The notes under the pieces were generated by a model that was not told the origin of the DNA, ran no database searches, and saw only the letters and a list, made by a program, of their open reading frames with translations. This document shows, piece by piece, positions 51,804 through 60,768 of a DNA stretch of 64,000 nt (the stretch's first letter is position 1; each line of letters starts with the position of its first letter). The position numbers and the translations under genes were made by a program. The DNA comes from Paenibacillus sp. FSL A5-0031 (GTDB lineage Bacteria > Bacillota > Bacilli > Paenibacillales > Paenibacillaceae): the NCBI RefSeq assembly GCF_001956295.1, contig NZ_MRTD01000006.1, positions 124,001 to 188,000 on the forward strand, written 5' to 3'.

Positions 51804-53462
51804 CTAGCAATACTGCTGAATAAAAGATAAAATCGGCTCTGGCTGCTCCAAGCTATGCGGGTGATGACCGACTCCCGGCTTCACAATGACTTTAATGGTT
51901 CCGCCAAGCTCCCGGTAACGTTTCTCGAATGGCAGCGTGTTCTCTTCAATAGGCAGCGGAATATCAGCATCTCCTGCAACGATCAAAACGGGAATACCAC
52001 CTGCTGCCAGCTCTTCTACTCTGTCCAGAGGAGAGCAGCCCTTTAGTGACGATTCCGTTTCTTCTAGCTCGCCGTAAACAGCCTGACACTCCTCCCACTC
52101 AGCCGCACCACCTGAAGCTGCGCCTTTCCCGCCTGGCCAGCTGCGCATATCGAGTACAGGGGCATCTAAGTACAGCAGCTTCACTTGGTCTGGATACTTA
52201 GCTGCATAGTTAAACGCATATAACCCGCCGCGGCTGAAGCCAAAAAGCACCGTTTTCGGAGCGAGCTCATAAGCTCCTGTCACGTAGGTTTGGAACGTTC
52301 GCATCCGCTCTACCGCGCCCGGGCATCCATACATGTCGCTTAGTCGATAATAAGCAATTGCCCAGCCCTGCTCGAGCAAAGCCATATCGGCATAGGAGAA
52401 CGCGTCAAAAAACTCAGCGCGCCATATCCATGGCCTGCCTTCGGCAAATGCTTTAGGAAAAACGATTAGTCCTTCTCTTCCCTCCAGCATAAAATCGATA
52501 CGCTCATAGCCCTTCCAGCTCGAAGCGCGGCTATTATTTTTGTTCTCTGGCCGATCAGCCAAGGAGAGAATGAGATTTTTAAGTGATTCGCCCTCCTTCA
52601 ATGCCAGCTCCAGCGGCAGCGCTTCCGCTTTATTCGGGTTCGTATGTCCAACATGCTCCTTCCATGCCGAGCTAAGCAAACGATGGCGCTGCTGTACAGC
52701 TGAGAATAGCGATGAAGAGTCTGGTTGGAGCACATATTCGGGCATTTGCTCCAGTGATATATTAAACAACACACGAAGAAGAGCCGCGGCGATCAGCCAG
52801 TGCCCCTCAGCATTCGGATGAATACCGTCCCCCGTTATATAATTGTGAGTCTCCTTACGCTTATGCTCCCACATGCGAAGCATTGGATCATGGATAGAAA
52901 CGAGCGCATCTGCGACATCGTCCAAAGTCAGCACCCAGTCTGCGTATCGCTTCAATACATCCTCATAGTCAGCAAATGGTTGAGAATAGCTGTATGCTGG
53001 TTGCCCCGAAGGAAGCAGGCTGCCGCCGGTAAACGATGCAGCATCAAATGGAGGCGGCGTCATAAGAATTACTTTGGCTCCCGCAGCCTTAATCTGAGTA
53101 ACAGCCCGTAATAGACCCTGTTGATACGCTTGGAATCTATCAGAAGAATAAGGATAATAGATGCCGTCATTCATCCCATAACATACAACGACCCAGTCTG
53201 GTTTGCTTTCCGCTAGAGCCTTGCCAAGCCGATCATGCACGCAGGGACGAGGAAAAGGATGCTCCGGTTCGCTTAAGCCAGATGCTGTCTCGCTGCTTAC
53301 GCCAAGGTTAATGAGTGTCATTTGATTGGCTTGCATATGCTGCAGGAAATAAGCATCCATGAAGGCAATAAACGTGCCCTCATCCGTGATGCTGTCTCCT
53401 AGAAAAACGATCTTTTTCTTATCTGGTATAGCAGAATCCTTCCCAAATAACGGCTTCATCAA
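51804..53462 (-). CDS. GDSL/SGNH hydrolase fused to alpha/beta hydrolase
   Basis: A 552-residue two-enzyme fusion. The N-terminal SGNH domain (about 15-230) has FLGDSITDEG (Ser24), the GMND block III and the DGIHPNAEGH Asp/His block V. The C-terminal domain (about 315-552) is an alpha/beta hydrolase with nucleophile elbow G-F-S410-R-G-G, VAGDADIPLP and the His in GVGHHPHSLEQ. No signal peptide. Such enzymes de-esterify acylated carbohydrates or lipids; substrate unknown. Overlaps the DUF1835 gene by 4 bp. It could be a cargo or merely a neighbour of the injection system. Confidence 0.88.
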   Translation of the reverse strand: MMKPLFGKDSAIPDKKKIVFLGDSITDEGTFIAFMDAYFLQHMQANQMTLINLGVSSETASGLSEPEHPFPRPCVHDRLGKALAESKPDWVVVCYGMNDGIYYPYSSDRFQAYQQGLLRAVTQIKAAGAKVILMTPPPFDAASFTGGSLLPSGQPAYSYSQPFADYEDVLKRYADWVLTLDDVADALVSIHDPMLRMWEHKRKETHNYITGDGIHPNAEGHWLIAAALLRVLFNISLEQMPEYVLQPDSSSLFSAVQQRHRLLSSAWKEHVGHTNPNKAEALPLELALKEGESLKNLILSLADRPENKNNSRASSWKGYERIDFMLEGREGLIVFPKAFAEGRPWIWRAEFFDAFSYADMALLEQGWAIAYYRLSDMYGCPGAVERMRTFQTYVTGAYELAPKTVLFGFSRGGLYAFNYAAKYPDQVKLLYLDAPVLDMRSWPGGKGAASGGAAEWEECQAVYGELEETESSLKGCSPLDRVEELAAGGIPVLIVAGDADIPLPIEENTLPFEKRYRELGGTIKVIVKPGVGHHPHSLEQPEPILSFIQQYC

Positions 53463-54508
53463 ATGGTCCTCCCTTTGTTATTTCGCACGGAATATTGATG
53501 CATCGCATTCGGCAGTCCTCTAAACGCCAAGCAGCCGTCGCTAATTAGCGTCCACAGCCGATATTCAGTGAAACGAAAGTCAATTAGCTGGAAATAGTGG
53601 TCCTGTAATTCTCCGATAACAGCTCCTGCCTTTACAAAACCATCCTCGCTTTCGATTGCAAGCTTATCAATAATAGCTATAAGCCTCCTATCAAGCTCCT
53701 CTTCAGCAGCAAGCTTAATCTTGCCATCTTCCCATATACGCAGTGTACACTCTTCCAGAGACAGCTCCATCCACTCTGCTTCATAGCGTCGTCTCTCACT
53801 ATCTATTATTTTCTCTGCTTGCTCATATCCGATTACGATATTTAAGTAAACATCCCTCTCTAGCAGCCCTTGCGCATAGTGAGGCAGGTTAGTCTGCATG
53901 CTTGCCGCGTTAAGCCGAAAAAGCTCAGAAACATTCATCATATGTACGCTATTGGTACGATTCTTTAGCAAATGCATGATGAAGCGCAGTCCTACCTGAT
54001 CGTGCGCGTTATCGGCACACCAGATGATGATAGAGTTATGCTCAGCTATGGCTGTTATTTTCTCGATCATTCTCTGAATCTGATGCTCACGATTCATGTG
54101 GTGATTAAACATAAAACCAGACAGCTTTTCCATTTGCCAAAATTCTCGTGACCGCTGTCCTTCTGCACGATCAATATCCTTAATTGGACCTACTGAAAAG
54201 CAATCATTAAACGACAATACCTCATTGTCTGCTCGGTTTCCTAAATTGCTTAGGGCTACTTTCAAAGATCCTGCATCCGACATGCTGCATACGAGATGAA
54301 CCATGCTTTTCCTCTGCTCAGCTTCAACTCGCAAGGAATGTGAGTGCTGCACGCTTTTTTCATACATTTGTACAATGGAGTCAGCCAAAGCCTTCTGTTC
54401 CCCATTTCCTTGTTCAGTAAACGGTACAGTCAGATTTAGAAGGTCGTTTAGAAGGCTTCTAGCCTCATCCTCGCTCAGCTCCCTTAAACGCTCATAAAGG
54501 TCTTTCAA
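53459..54508 (-). CDS. DUF1835 domain-containing protein
   Basis: A 349-residue protein. The core MVHLVCSMSDAGSLKVALSN ... VLSFNDCFSVGPIKD ... IIIWCADNAHDQVGLRFIMH is the DUF1835 fold of unknown function, often linked to sporulation or stress in Bacillales. A C-terminal DUF3658-like part (ELSLEECTLRIWEDGKIK ... YRLWTLISDGCLAFRG) follows. Translation starts at TTG 54508, with GGAGG before it. Encoded just after the terminator that ends the injection-system operon and coupled to the double hydrolase gene. Confidence 0.75.
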   Translation of the reverse strand: MKDLYERLRELSEDEARSLLNDLLNLTVPFTEQGNGEQKALADSIVQMYEKSVQHSHSLRVEAEQRKSMVHLVCSMSDAGSLKVALSNLGNRADNEVLSFNDCFSVGPIKDIDRAEGQRSREFWQMEKLSGFMFNHHMNREHQIQRMIEKITAIAEHNSIIIWCADNAHDQVGLRFIMHLLKNRTNSVHMMNVSELFRLNAASMQTNLPHYAQGLLERDVYLNIVIGYEQAEKIIDSERRRYEAEWMELSLEECTLRIWEDGKIKLAAEEELDRRLIAIIDKLAIESEDGFVKAGAVIGELQDHYFQLIDFRFTEYRLWTLISDGCLAFRGLPNAMHQYSVRNNKGRTI

Positions 54509-54552
54509 ATCAAAGCCTCCTTCTTGTACACCTACACAATTTTACGCCATAT

Positions 54553-54607
54553 ATAAAAAAAGCTGCTCAGCAAGATCATCGTTCTTATCGACCTTCTGAA
54601 CAGCTTA
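54553..54607 (-). terminator. Terminator of the injection-system operon
   Basis: AAGCTGcTCAG/CTGAaCAGCTT, with an inner AAG-TCATCGTTCTTATCGA-CTT hairpin, followed on the minus strand by seven T. It separates the phage-tail-like operon from the DUF1835 gene. Confidence 0.8.
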
Positions 54608-54614
54608 TAATGGC

Positions 54615-56285
54615 TTACTCCTGCTGCGATGCAGCCGCTTCTGCAAACCCTTGATCTATCTCATCATTTACTTGATCAGCCGCTTTCACCGCGCCTAAAC
54701 TTTTGAATGCCCACCAGCGAACGGCGATTACAGACGCAGCCGACTCGGTTTCACCTTGAAGCTTCATTCCGATGCGGAATGTGCCCTTCTCCGGATACAC
54801 AATTGTTCCAAGCGATACATTCGGTATATCAGGCTCAAACTCTGTGCCTTTAAATACGTCGCTTTGTCCATAATATACTTTTTTCATCGTGCTTGTTTGG
54901 TCAGCCAAAATCGTCTTATCGATCTCTTCCAAGCCGACTACAACCGATACTTGACCCTCGCCAAGACCATGCTGAATTTCATCAGACACATAGTTTTTTT
55001 TGCCGCGCGAGAAGAAGAAGCCGCCTGTCTTTCCGATAGACTCCAGCGCTACTTCCATTGTACCCGTAGAAATCTCATCATACAAATGCTGAGGCCGCGG
55101 AATACCAAGCTTGAAATCAAATTCATTGCGTTCGGGATGATACTGTACATCAAGAGATGGCTTCTCATCATATTCCAGATCATGCGTCTCCGCGCTCGCA
55201 TAAAACTTATGAAGCGATGAGGATTGCGACGTTTGCGTTAAACGCTGCAGCAGTGCGGTGCTCTCGATATATTCATCAAAAGGTACACGATCCACCTTCT
55301 CAATCATGTAGGTCGGTCCCATTTGGAGCAAGCTGATTTTGGCTAGGCAGATGCTTTGATCAGCAGAACCCTCTACTGCCTGCTCTAAGCTGCGTTCATG
55401 CCAATCCTTCAATATTCGATTCGCTACTGGCTCGTCCAGCACCTCAATGATGTGCTTCGCATTCGTATCCAGTGGAATAGCCGAGTCGCCAATGGTTAAC
55501 TTCGCAGCATGATTAGGTACAGCAAGCTGTGCTTTGACGCCAGCAGTCTGCGGCGCTTTCAAATGAAAGCTAACGGAGTACTCTGTTTCCTGCGCATCGC
55601 CCGGCTCAACAAACATAACGGTATTCCCATCATGGCCAACAGAGGTGAAGCCCATCGCTTCATAATCATATTGGAATGCAATTCGCGGCGTTTGCAGTGT
55701 CTTCTCAACCACCAGCTTAACCTCAACAACCTCGCCGACATTCACATACTTTGGCATACGCTGCGTAATCCGTACATTCGCATCTTCATAAATCGTAGCT
55801 ACATTTTCAAGCAATCTAACGAATTCAAATGAGGACGGTGCAGGCGCTTCTTCATTAATGAATAAACGATAGGATTCAAGCACACGGTTGTATTCGCTCA
55901 CTTCATCGTTGCGAATTGCTGAATTGCCTACCGAGTGAACGGGCTCCTTGCCTTTCTCATCATAAGCGACGCACAAGTATACGTTTTTCTTATATTCATT
56001 GTTTGTAAAGCCCTCGATCATCGACAGCTTTAACGTTACAGGAGAAGGAATTACGAGTTCTCGTCCAATATAATCGATCGCTACGCCCATTTCGACCGAA
56101 ATTGTTTTGTCATCTACCGCTACAACCTGCATGCCGGACAACACGCCGCTGCCATAGAGCAGACGGTTCAACAGCCTTCTTTTATCGTTAAAATATTTTT
56201 GCTCCGACTCGAAATCGCGTACCGTCAACAGCTTCCCGTAAAAATAACGATTTCTCTCAAATGGATACAGCCTCGATTTTTTCAC
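54615..56285 (-). CDS. Contractile-injection-system-associated protein, unknown function
   Basis: A 556-residue protein I cannot name. The N-terminal ~110 residues carry a conserved pattern, YPFERNRYFYGKLLTVRDFE, then EQKYFNDKRRLLNRLLYGSG and VLSGMQV, that I associate with proteins encoded at the end of eCIS baseplate operons. The middle (about 190-280) resembles an Ig-like or TIG beta domain; the C-terminal half is beta-rich with no catalytic motif. Translation starts at GTG with GGAGCGG upstream. It lies 26 bp after the tail protein I gene and is the last gene before the terminator, the place of tail-fibre or cap components. Confidence 0.7.
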   Translation of the reverse strand: MKKSRLYPFERNRYFYGKLLTVRDFESEQKYFNDKRRLLNRLLYGSGVLSGMQVVAVDDKTISVEMGVAIDYIGRELVIPSPVTLKLSMIEGFTNNEYKKNVYLCVAYDEKGKEPVHSVGNSAIRNDEVSEYNRVLESYRLFINEEAPAPSSFEFVRLLENVATIYEDANVRITQRMPKYVNVGEVVEVKLVVEKTLQTPRIAFQYDYEAMGFTSVGHDGNTVMFVEPGDAQETEYSVSFHLKAPQTAGVKAQLAVPNHAAKLTIGDSAIPLDTNAKHIIEVLDEPVANRILKDWHERSLEQAVEGSADQSICLAKISLLQMGPTYMIEKVDRVPFDEYIESTALLQRLTQTSQSSSLHKFYASAETHDLEYDEKPSLDVQYHPERNEFDFKLGIPRPQHLYDEISTGTMEVALESIGKTGGFFFSRGKKNYVSDEIQHGLGEGQVSVVVGLEEIDKTILADQTSTMKKVYYGQSDVFKGTEFEPDIPNVSLGTIVYPEKGTFRIGMKLQGETESAASVIAVRWWAFKSLGAVKAADQVNDEIDQGFAEAAASQQE

Positions 56286-56311
56286 TTGTACCGCTCCTTC
56301 GCGTAATTATA

Positions 56312-58417
56312 CTATTCCAGCTCTGAATCCATTTCTAAACGGGTATGGATATCCATGCGCTTCTCCATGCCAACGTCAACGATCAGCGTATCATTTGGCA
56401 TCGAACGATCAGGGTTCAACTTGAGCAGGGAAGGCTCAGTCAGCACCGTATTTATGCCTAAGTACGTATGTAAATCCAAATACATCCATGGCTGCAGCAG
56501 CACCAGCTTCGCTTCCGTATAGGCCGGCTTTTGCTCATCCAGCAGCTGTTCGATAACGACTCGCTGCTTCTCAGTTGGAGCCTGTTCCGGACGCAGCAGC
56601 ACGGTAAACGTATACGGATCACCGCTATAAAGCTGATCTGTCAGATGCCGCAGCTCTCCGTTGTCGCGCATCGCCTTTGTTTGAAAATATTCCACGATCA
56701 GCGGTGCAACACCCGTATAAATCTCGATCGTTTTCATTAAGCCTTGACGCGTGCCGCGGTAACGATAAAGCTCTGGTGCGGCCTGAATGAACGCCTGCAC
56801 CTGCTCATCCGTCCAATAATCATCCGTTTCTAGGCCAACCCAAGTCGCCAGCCAGCGTAAATGCTCGCCCGTTGCCCGTTCAGGATCGATGTATTCCGAT
56901 AAATCCTCAATTTCTTCCTCAATCTCGGAAAACAACGTGCCGAATAATGATAAATAACGCTCAAGAAAATCACGGCTTGCCGGGTCCTCTTGATAGACAG
57001 CAGGCAAATAATTTAAGTACGTGTCTCTCGGAAAATAAATTCGCATGGACTCCAAGAGCGGCGTATACCGCTCCGAAGCGATCCACTCGATTTTTAGCCA
57101 CAAGTAACGTCCTTTTGCTCCAAAAAACAATGCGTCACTCGGATTAATAACCGGCGGTGACCAAAATTCGGCTAGTGCATTCAGCTTTTCGCGGTAGGGG
57201 ATCGTCGCATCTTCTAGCCAATCGTCTACTTTTCGATAGCTTCCGGCGATAATGCAGCTGTCGTCATTTTGACTGAAATAGGATATATGAATCTGTGTGC
57301 CATCTGGAATAAAGGAGTTAAGCGCCATCTTGTGCCAGACGGTTTCGGCTTCTGCGCTATCGAACGCCCGTGAAAGCCAGACCCCTTCAGGAACACCCGT
57401 TTCCTCCATCAACAGCGTCTGCGGCTGTAAGTTCAAGATCGTAATCGTTCCGTCTTCGCTGTTCAAAATGTACATGCGGTCCTTCTCATCAATCAACAGC
57501 TGATCCGCTTTGCCTCGAAAACCTGTAATGCGTCCAGCTGTCTCGCCAGCAGCATTCAACTGGACGATAAAGCGGTCATCCTCGCTCACTTGATCCATTT
57601 GCCTCGTGTCGCCAATATAAATCATGCCGCTGCTGTCAGCACATAATCCTGCATAAGGAAGAGCAGGGAGTTCACGTTTCGCACTCAATGTTCCAGTAGG
57701 CCCAAATGAAAATAGCTTTGCGTATAACGTATCAAATATATAAAGCTCACCCGATGCCGCGACGGTCATGAAGTACGTTCGGTTCAAATGCCTTAGCTTC
57801 GCTCGTACATGCTGTGTAAACTTTGGATCACTCCATACACTGACGAGTGCGCCGCCTAACGTAAACTGGATAATACCCAGCTTAGCGCCTTCTGCTATTG
57901 ACGGCTCATCGCCTCCCGTATCCAGTTCAAGCGGTGTCAGCACGTATACATACCGGTTATCCGCTGCTATCGCAAGCGGATGCAGCAGAACTCCATCTGC
58001 TTCATTGCCTCCGCGCGACCAGAGCGTTTGTCCATTGCCGGTATGGTAAGCAGCGACTGTCCTCTCACCCATGCGATCTGCGGCAATTAAAAGCTCGCCG
58101 GAGGCAGCAAGTCTTGCATGGGAGCTAAACAGACCATGCCCTTGTGTAAACAAGCGCTTATGATCAGCATTACGGCGGTCGTAAATCCACAGATCCGCGC
58201 GCTCATCCAGCAAAAACATATGCTCATGCTGGGAAACAGCCAGCTCTTGAATGGCAGCTGTACCTGCGAGGTCACCCAGTTGAATCGTTCCCGCTATTCC
58301 ATATTTGTTATCGCGGCGAACGCCGAAGCCTGCTAAATGAAAATCAAGATTATACCCGGTGCCGCGCAGCCAATCCTGCTCGCGGTTAATCGAGAAAAAC
58401 TGGTCTTTTCCGTTCAT
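56312..58417 (-). CDS. Phage tail protein I family with N-terminal beta-propeller
   Basis: A 701-residue protein. Residues 1 to about 335 show repeating beta-propeller blades (ELAVSQHEHMFLLDERADLW, GLCADSSGMIYIGDTRQMDQ). Residues about 345-465 form a beta-sandwich. Residues about 465-600 are the phage tail protein I/TIGR02242 domain (YLPAVYQEDPASRDFLERYL, EHLRWLATWVGLETDDYW, LYRYRGTRQGLMKTIEIYTG). This domain connects fibres to the baseplate in Afp/PVC-type particles. RBS GGAGGTACAGC is strong. The propeller would be displayed outward and may bind a target. Confidence 0.88.
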   Translation of the reverse strand: MNGKDQFFSINREQDWLRGTGYNLDFHLAGFGVRRDNKYGIAGTIQLGDLAGTAAIQELAVSQHEHMFLLDERADLWIYDRRNADHKRLFTQGHGLFSSHARLAASGELLIAADRMGERTVAAYHTGNGQTLWSRGGNEADGVLLHPLAIAADNRYVYVLTPLELDTGGDEPSIAEGAKLGIIQFTLGGALVSVWSDPKFTQHVRAKLRHLNRTYFMTVAASGELYIFDTLYAKLFSFGPTGTLSAKRELPALPYAGLCADSSGMIYIGDTRQMDQVSEDDRFIVQLNAAGETAGRITGFRGKADQLLIDEKDRMYILNSEDGTITILNLQPQTLLMEETGVPEGVWLSRAFDSAEAETVWHKMALNSFIPDGTQIHISYFSQNDDSCIIAGSYRKVDDWLEDATIPYREKLNALAEFWSPPVINPSDALFFGAKGRYLWLKIEWIASERYTPLLESMRIYFPRDTYLNYLPAVYQEDPASRDFLERYLSLFGTLFSEIEEEIEDLSEYIDPERATGEHLRWLATWVGLETDDYWTDEQVQAFIQAAPELYRYRGTRQGLMKTIEIYTGVAPLIVEYFQTKAMRDNGELRHLTDQLYSGDPYTFTVLLRPEQAPTEKQRVVIEQLLDEQKPAYTEAKLVLLQPWMYLDLHTYLGINTVLTEPSLLKLNPDRSMPNDTLIVDVGMEKRMDIHTRLEMDSELE

Positions 58418-58450
58418 GCTGTACCTCCTTTGCAGCCGATTGCCACGATG

Positions 58451-60715
58451 CTATAGATGGGTGCGACTAATGAGCTCAATTTCATGCTGCCCTGAGTAAA
58501 CAAGACCCTGCGGCGGAAGAATGATGTCCCCTCCTGCACTTTTCCTAACATGCGCACCTTCCGCATCAATCCACAAATCCTGCACGTATACTACGCCGCT
58601 CGCCTTGCTTAGCGCATTATAAATGTCACCCTTATAGACAGACCGGCCAAATTTCCAGCCTTTGGTTCCATGCTCACCATCAAGCGGTCTTAGCAGCTTT
58701 TTCAATTGCTCTACTAAACGTTGTCCTTCATCTACGAATTGAGGCTCGACAACAACAACGGCATTGACGGTTACTTTAATATAAATGGGGGGAATGACAT
58801 GTACTTCTGTCGTTATTAATCTTCTTGTATCCAATTGACGTTTTACAGTTTGAAGGAAACCAGCGCTTGGCGTTGGTGTATCGCTTAAACCGTATGGTAC
58901 GACTACAACCGAAACTTGACCATTTGCCTTCTCTCTTGGATAATCATCAAGTCCTGGCTTATAGAGAGGAATTGCATGCACTCTAGCTACGGCAGCGCCT
59001 GGTGTTGCTAAAGCCAACGTTTCGTAATCCTCATTGGTGACGGCACGGAATGTATGCTTCAGCTCTGACTGCGCCCGCTGCAGCGTTACCTGCAGCGTTT
59101 CCGCTTCCGAGCCTCCAGCTGCAAAACTTGGATTATTCACTTCGATTTGCAATGCTTTATGTGCTTCGTTCACCCACTCAGATATGAGATAAGGCTTAAC
59201 GTTTCCACGATCACCACCGCCTAATTCGCAACCGGTTAGAACAATATTGGTATCCATACTGACTGGCGGAATAGCACCTTTTTCGCCATTGCCGAAGTAG
59301 ATGAGTCTTTTGACGGGATCATAAATATAATGACGATCGCCTGGCTTAGAGCGGTCAAACTCATCTACACGCTTCCAATCCTGCCATTTGAAATGGCCAT
59401 CCGGTTCTTGTTCACCTACCTGCAGCTTTAGTGCCTCGCGTTTCTTGCAGGATAGATTGTACAGCTCAAAGCTTTGGCTCGGCAGCCCATTGCTTCGTCC
59501 AATGAATCGGTAAAGATCAAATTTAGGTTCACTAGCAATGATACGAACCGTTTGTCCAGGCGGCGGAACAGCTCCGGTAGAGCCATCGCTAAACTGTACT
59601 GTGACATGTTCCATCGAAGCATGTCTTAAAACGCTATAAAACGCAGGCGGGCGATCAGAGTGAGGCAGCTCCTCAAAGGAAGCAATCTCCTGCCAGTAAC
59701 GCCATGCGCCATCAGCATCTTGCACTTGAACACGTATTTGTCCAAAAACAGCTAAGTAGGTAGCAATATGTATTTCTTCATGGGGCTCCCCTGATACCGT
59801 AAAATCAATCACTTCGCTTAATGTATCCTTCTGCTCAGCTTTGACCGTATGCAGCATTAGCTGACGAATGCGAGGCGGCATTTCATAACCAGACTCCTCA
59901 ACTGTTGCACATATCCAATATCGCGGCTGCTCGCTTGCAGGATGCACAGTTACCGTACGCATCGGCGCCCTTAGGCAAAATGATATTTTGCCGCTAAGCG
60001 TCAAATGTAGCGTCTCATCCTCTACCACTTCAACGGGCATCCACCCTGCTGTCCCTGCTGCTTCATCCCAGCAATAAGATTTCCACGAGAGCCTTGCAGA
60101 TGGAGAAATGGCTTCGCGATTGATTACCAGATGCTGCACCTCGTCATTGCCAACGCCTTTATCCGCTTCCAAAAGATTGATGTTTATCGTGACCTGTTCC
60201 TGCGCACTCAGCTCACGATCGAAGGAAAGATAAAGCTTCGAGGCTGTCCTTGCATCCTTCCCAAACGCATAAAAGGCAACATTGGCATGATCATTTGTAG
60301 CTGTGACGTCATTGGCTTCCCGTTCCGTTCGCGTAACGATTCTATCCAGCGCAAGCGGCACAAGGGAAATGGAGGCTTCCGTCTCAAACATCTGATCCTC
60401 AGCCATCAGCTTTGTTCCGCGAGGTAGCGTCACCGGAGCTTTAATATTTGAGAACTGTACGGTAGCTCTCGCCGAACTTGCGTCTGCAGGCTGAATACCA
60501 AGCAGATCAAGAAACCTACGCCTATTCTTGTCCGGGACACGGCCAATGAAATAACGCTGCATCTCTGTCAGCCAAGCGAATAGCTCAATAAACGTAATGC
60601 CCGGGTCATGCGCATTCTCATCCGTCCATTCCGGAACCCGCTTTGGGATGAGCCTTCTTGCTTGTTGAACGATTTCCGCATACGTGCGGTCGTCTAGCGG
60701 CAGCCTCGGCAGCAT
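58451..60715 (-). CDS. Baseplate J-like protein (TIGR02243 type), second copy
   Basis: A 754-residue putative baseplate assembly protein. It starts LPRLPLDDRTYAEIVQQARR and has the conserved WTDENAHDPGITFIELFAWL and RNRRRFLDLLGIQ segments. It continues into the gp6/J-like core with GNGEKGAIPP and the C-terminal AVTNEDYETLALATPGAAVAR region. It would form part of the baseplate wedge ring of a contractile injection particle. It follows the larger J protein by 53 bp. AAGGAGAG precedes the ATG. Confidence 0.92.
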   Translation of the reverse strand: MLPRLPLDDRTYAEIVQQARRLIPKRVPEWTDENAHDPGITFIELFAWLTEMQRYFIGRVPDKNRRRFLDLLGIQPADASSARATVQFSNIKAPVTLPRGTKLMAEDQMFETEASISLVPLALDRIVTRTEREANDVTATNDHANVAFYAFGKDARTASKLYLSFDRELSAQEQVTININLLEADKGVGNDEVQHLVINREAISPSARLSWKSYCWDEAAGTAGWMPVEVVEDETLHLTLSGKISFCLRAPMRTVTVHPASEQPRYWICATVEESGYEMPPRIRQLMLHTVKAEQKDTLSEVIDFTVSGEPHEEIHIATYLAVFGQIRVQVQDADGAWRYWQEIASFEELPHSDRPPAFYSVLRHASMEHVTVQFSDGSTGAVPPPGQTVRIIASEPKFDLYRFIGRSNGLPSQSFELYNLSCKKREALKLQVGEQEPDGHFKWQDWKRVDEFDRSKPGDRHYIYDPVKRLIYFGNGEKGAIPPVSMDTNIVLTGCELGGGDRGNVKPYLISEWVNEAHKALQIEVNNPSFAAGGSEAETLQVTLQRAQSELKHTFRAVTNEDYETLALATPGAAVARVHAIPLYKPGLDDYPREKANGQVSVVVVPYGLSDTPTPSAGFLQTVKRQLDTRRLITTEVHVIPPIYIKVTVNAVVVVEPQFVDEGQRLVEQLKKLLRPLDGEHGTKGWKFGRSVYKGDIYNALSKASGVVYVQDLWIDAEGAHVRKSAGGDIILPPQGLVYSGQHEIELISRTHL

Positions 60716-60768
60716 TTGATCTCTCCTTCCTTTTCTTTTTTTGATCGTACTACCCTCATTCGGAACTC

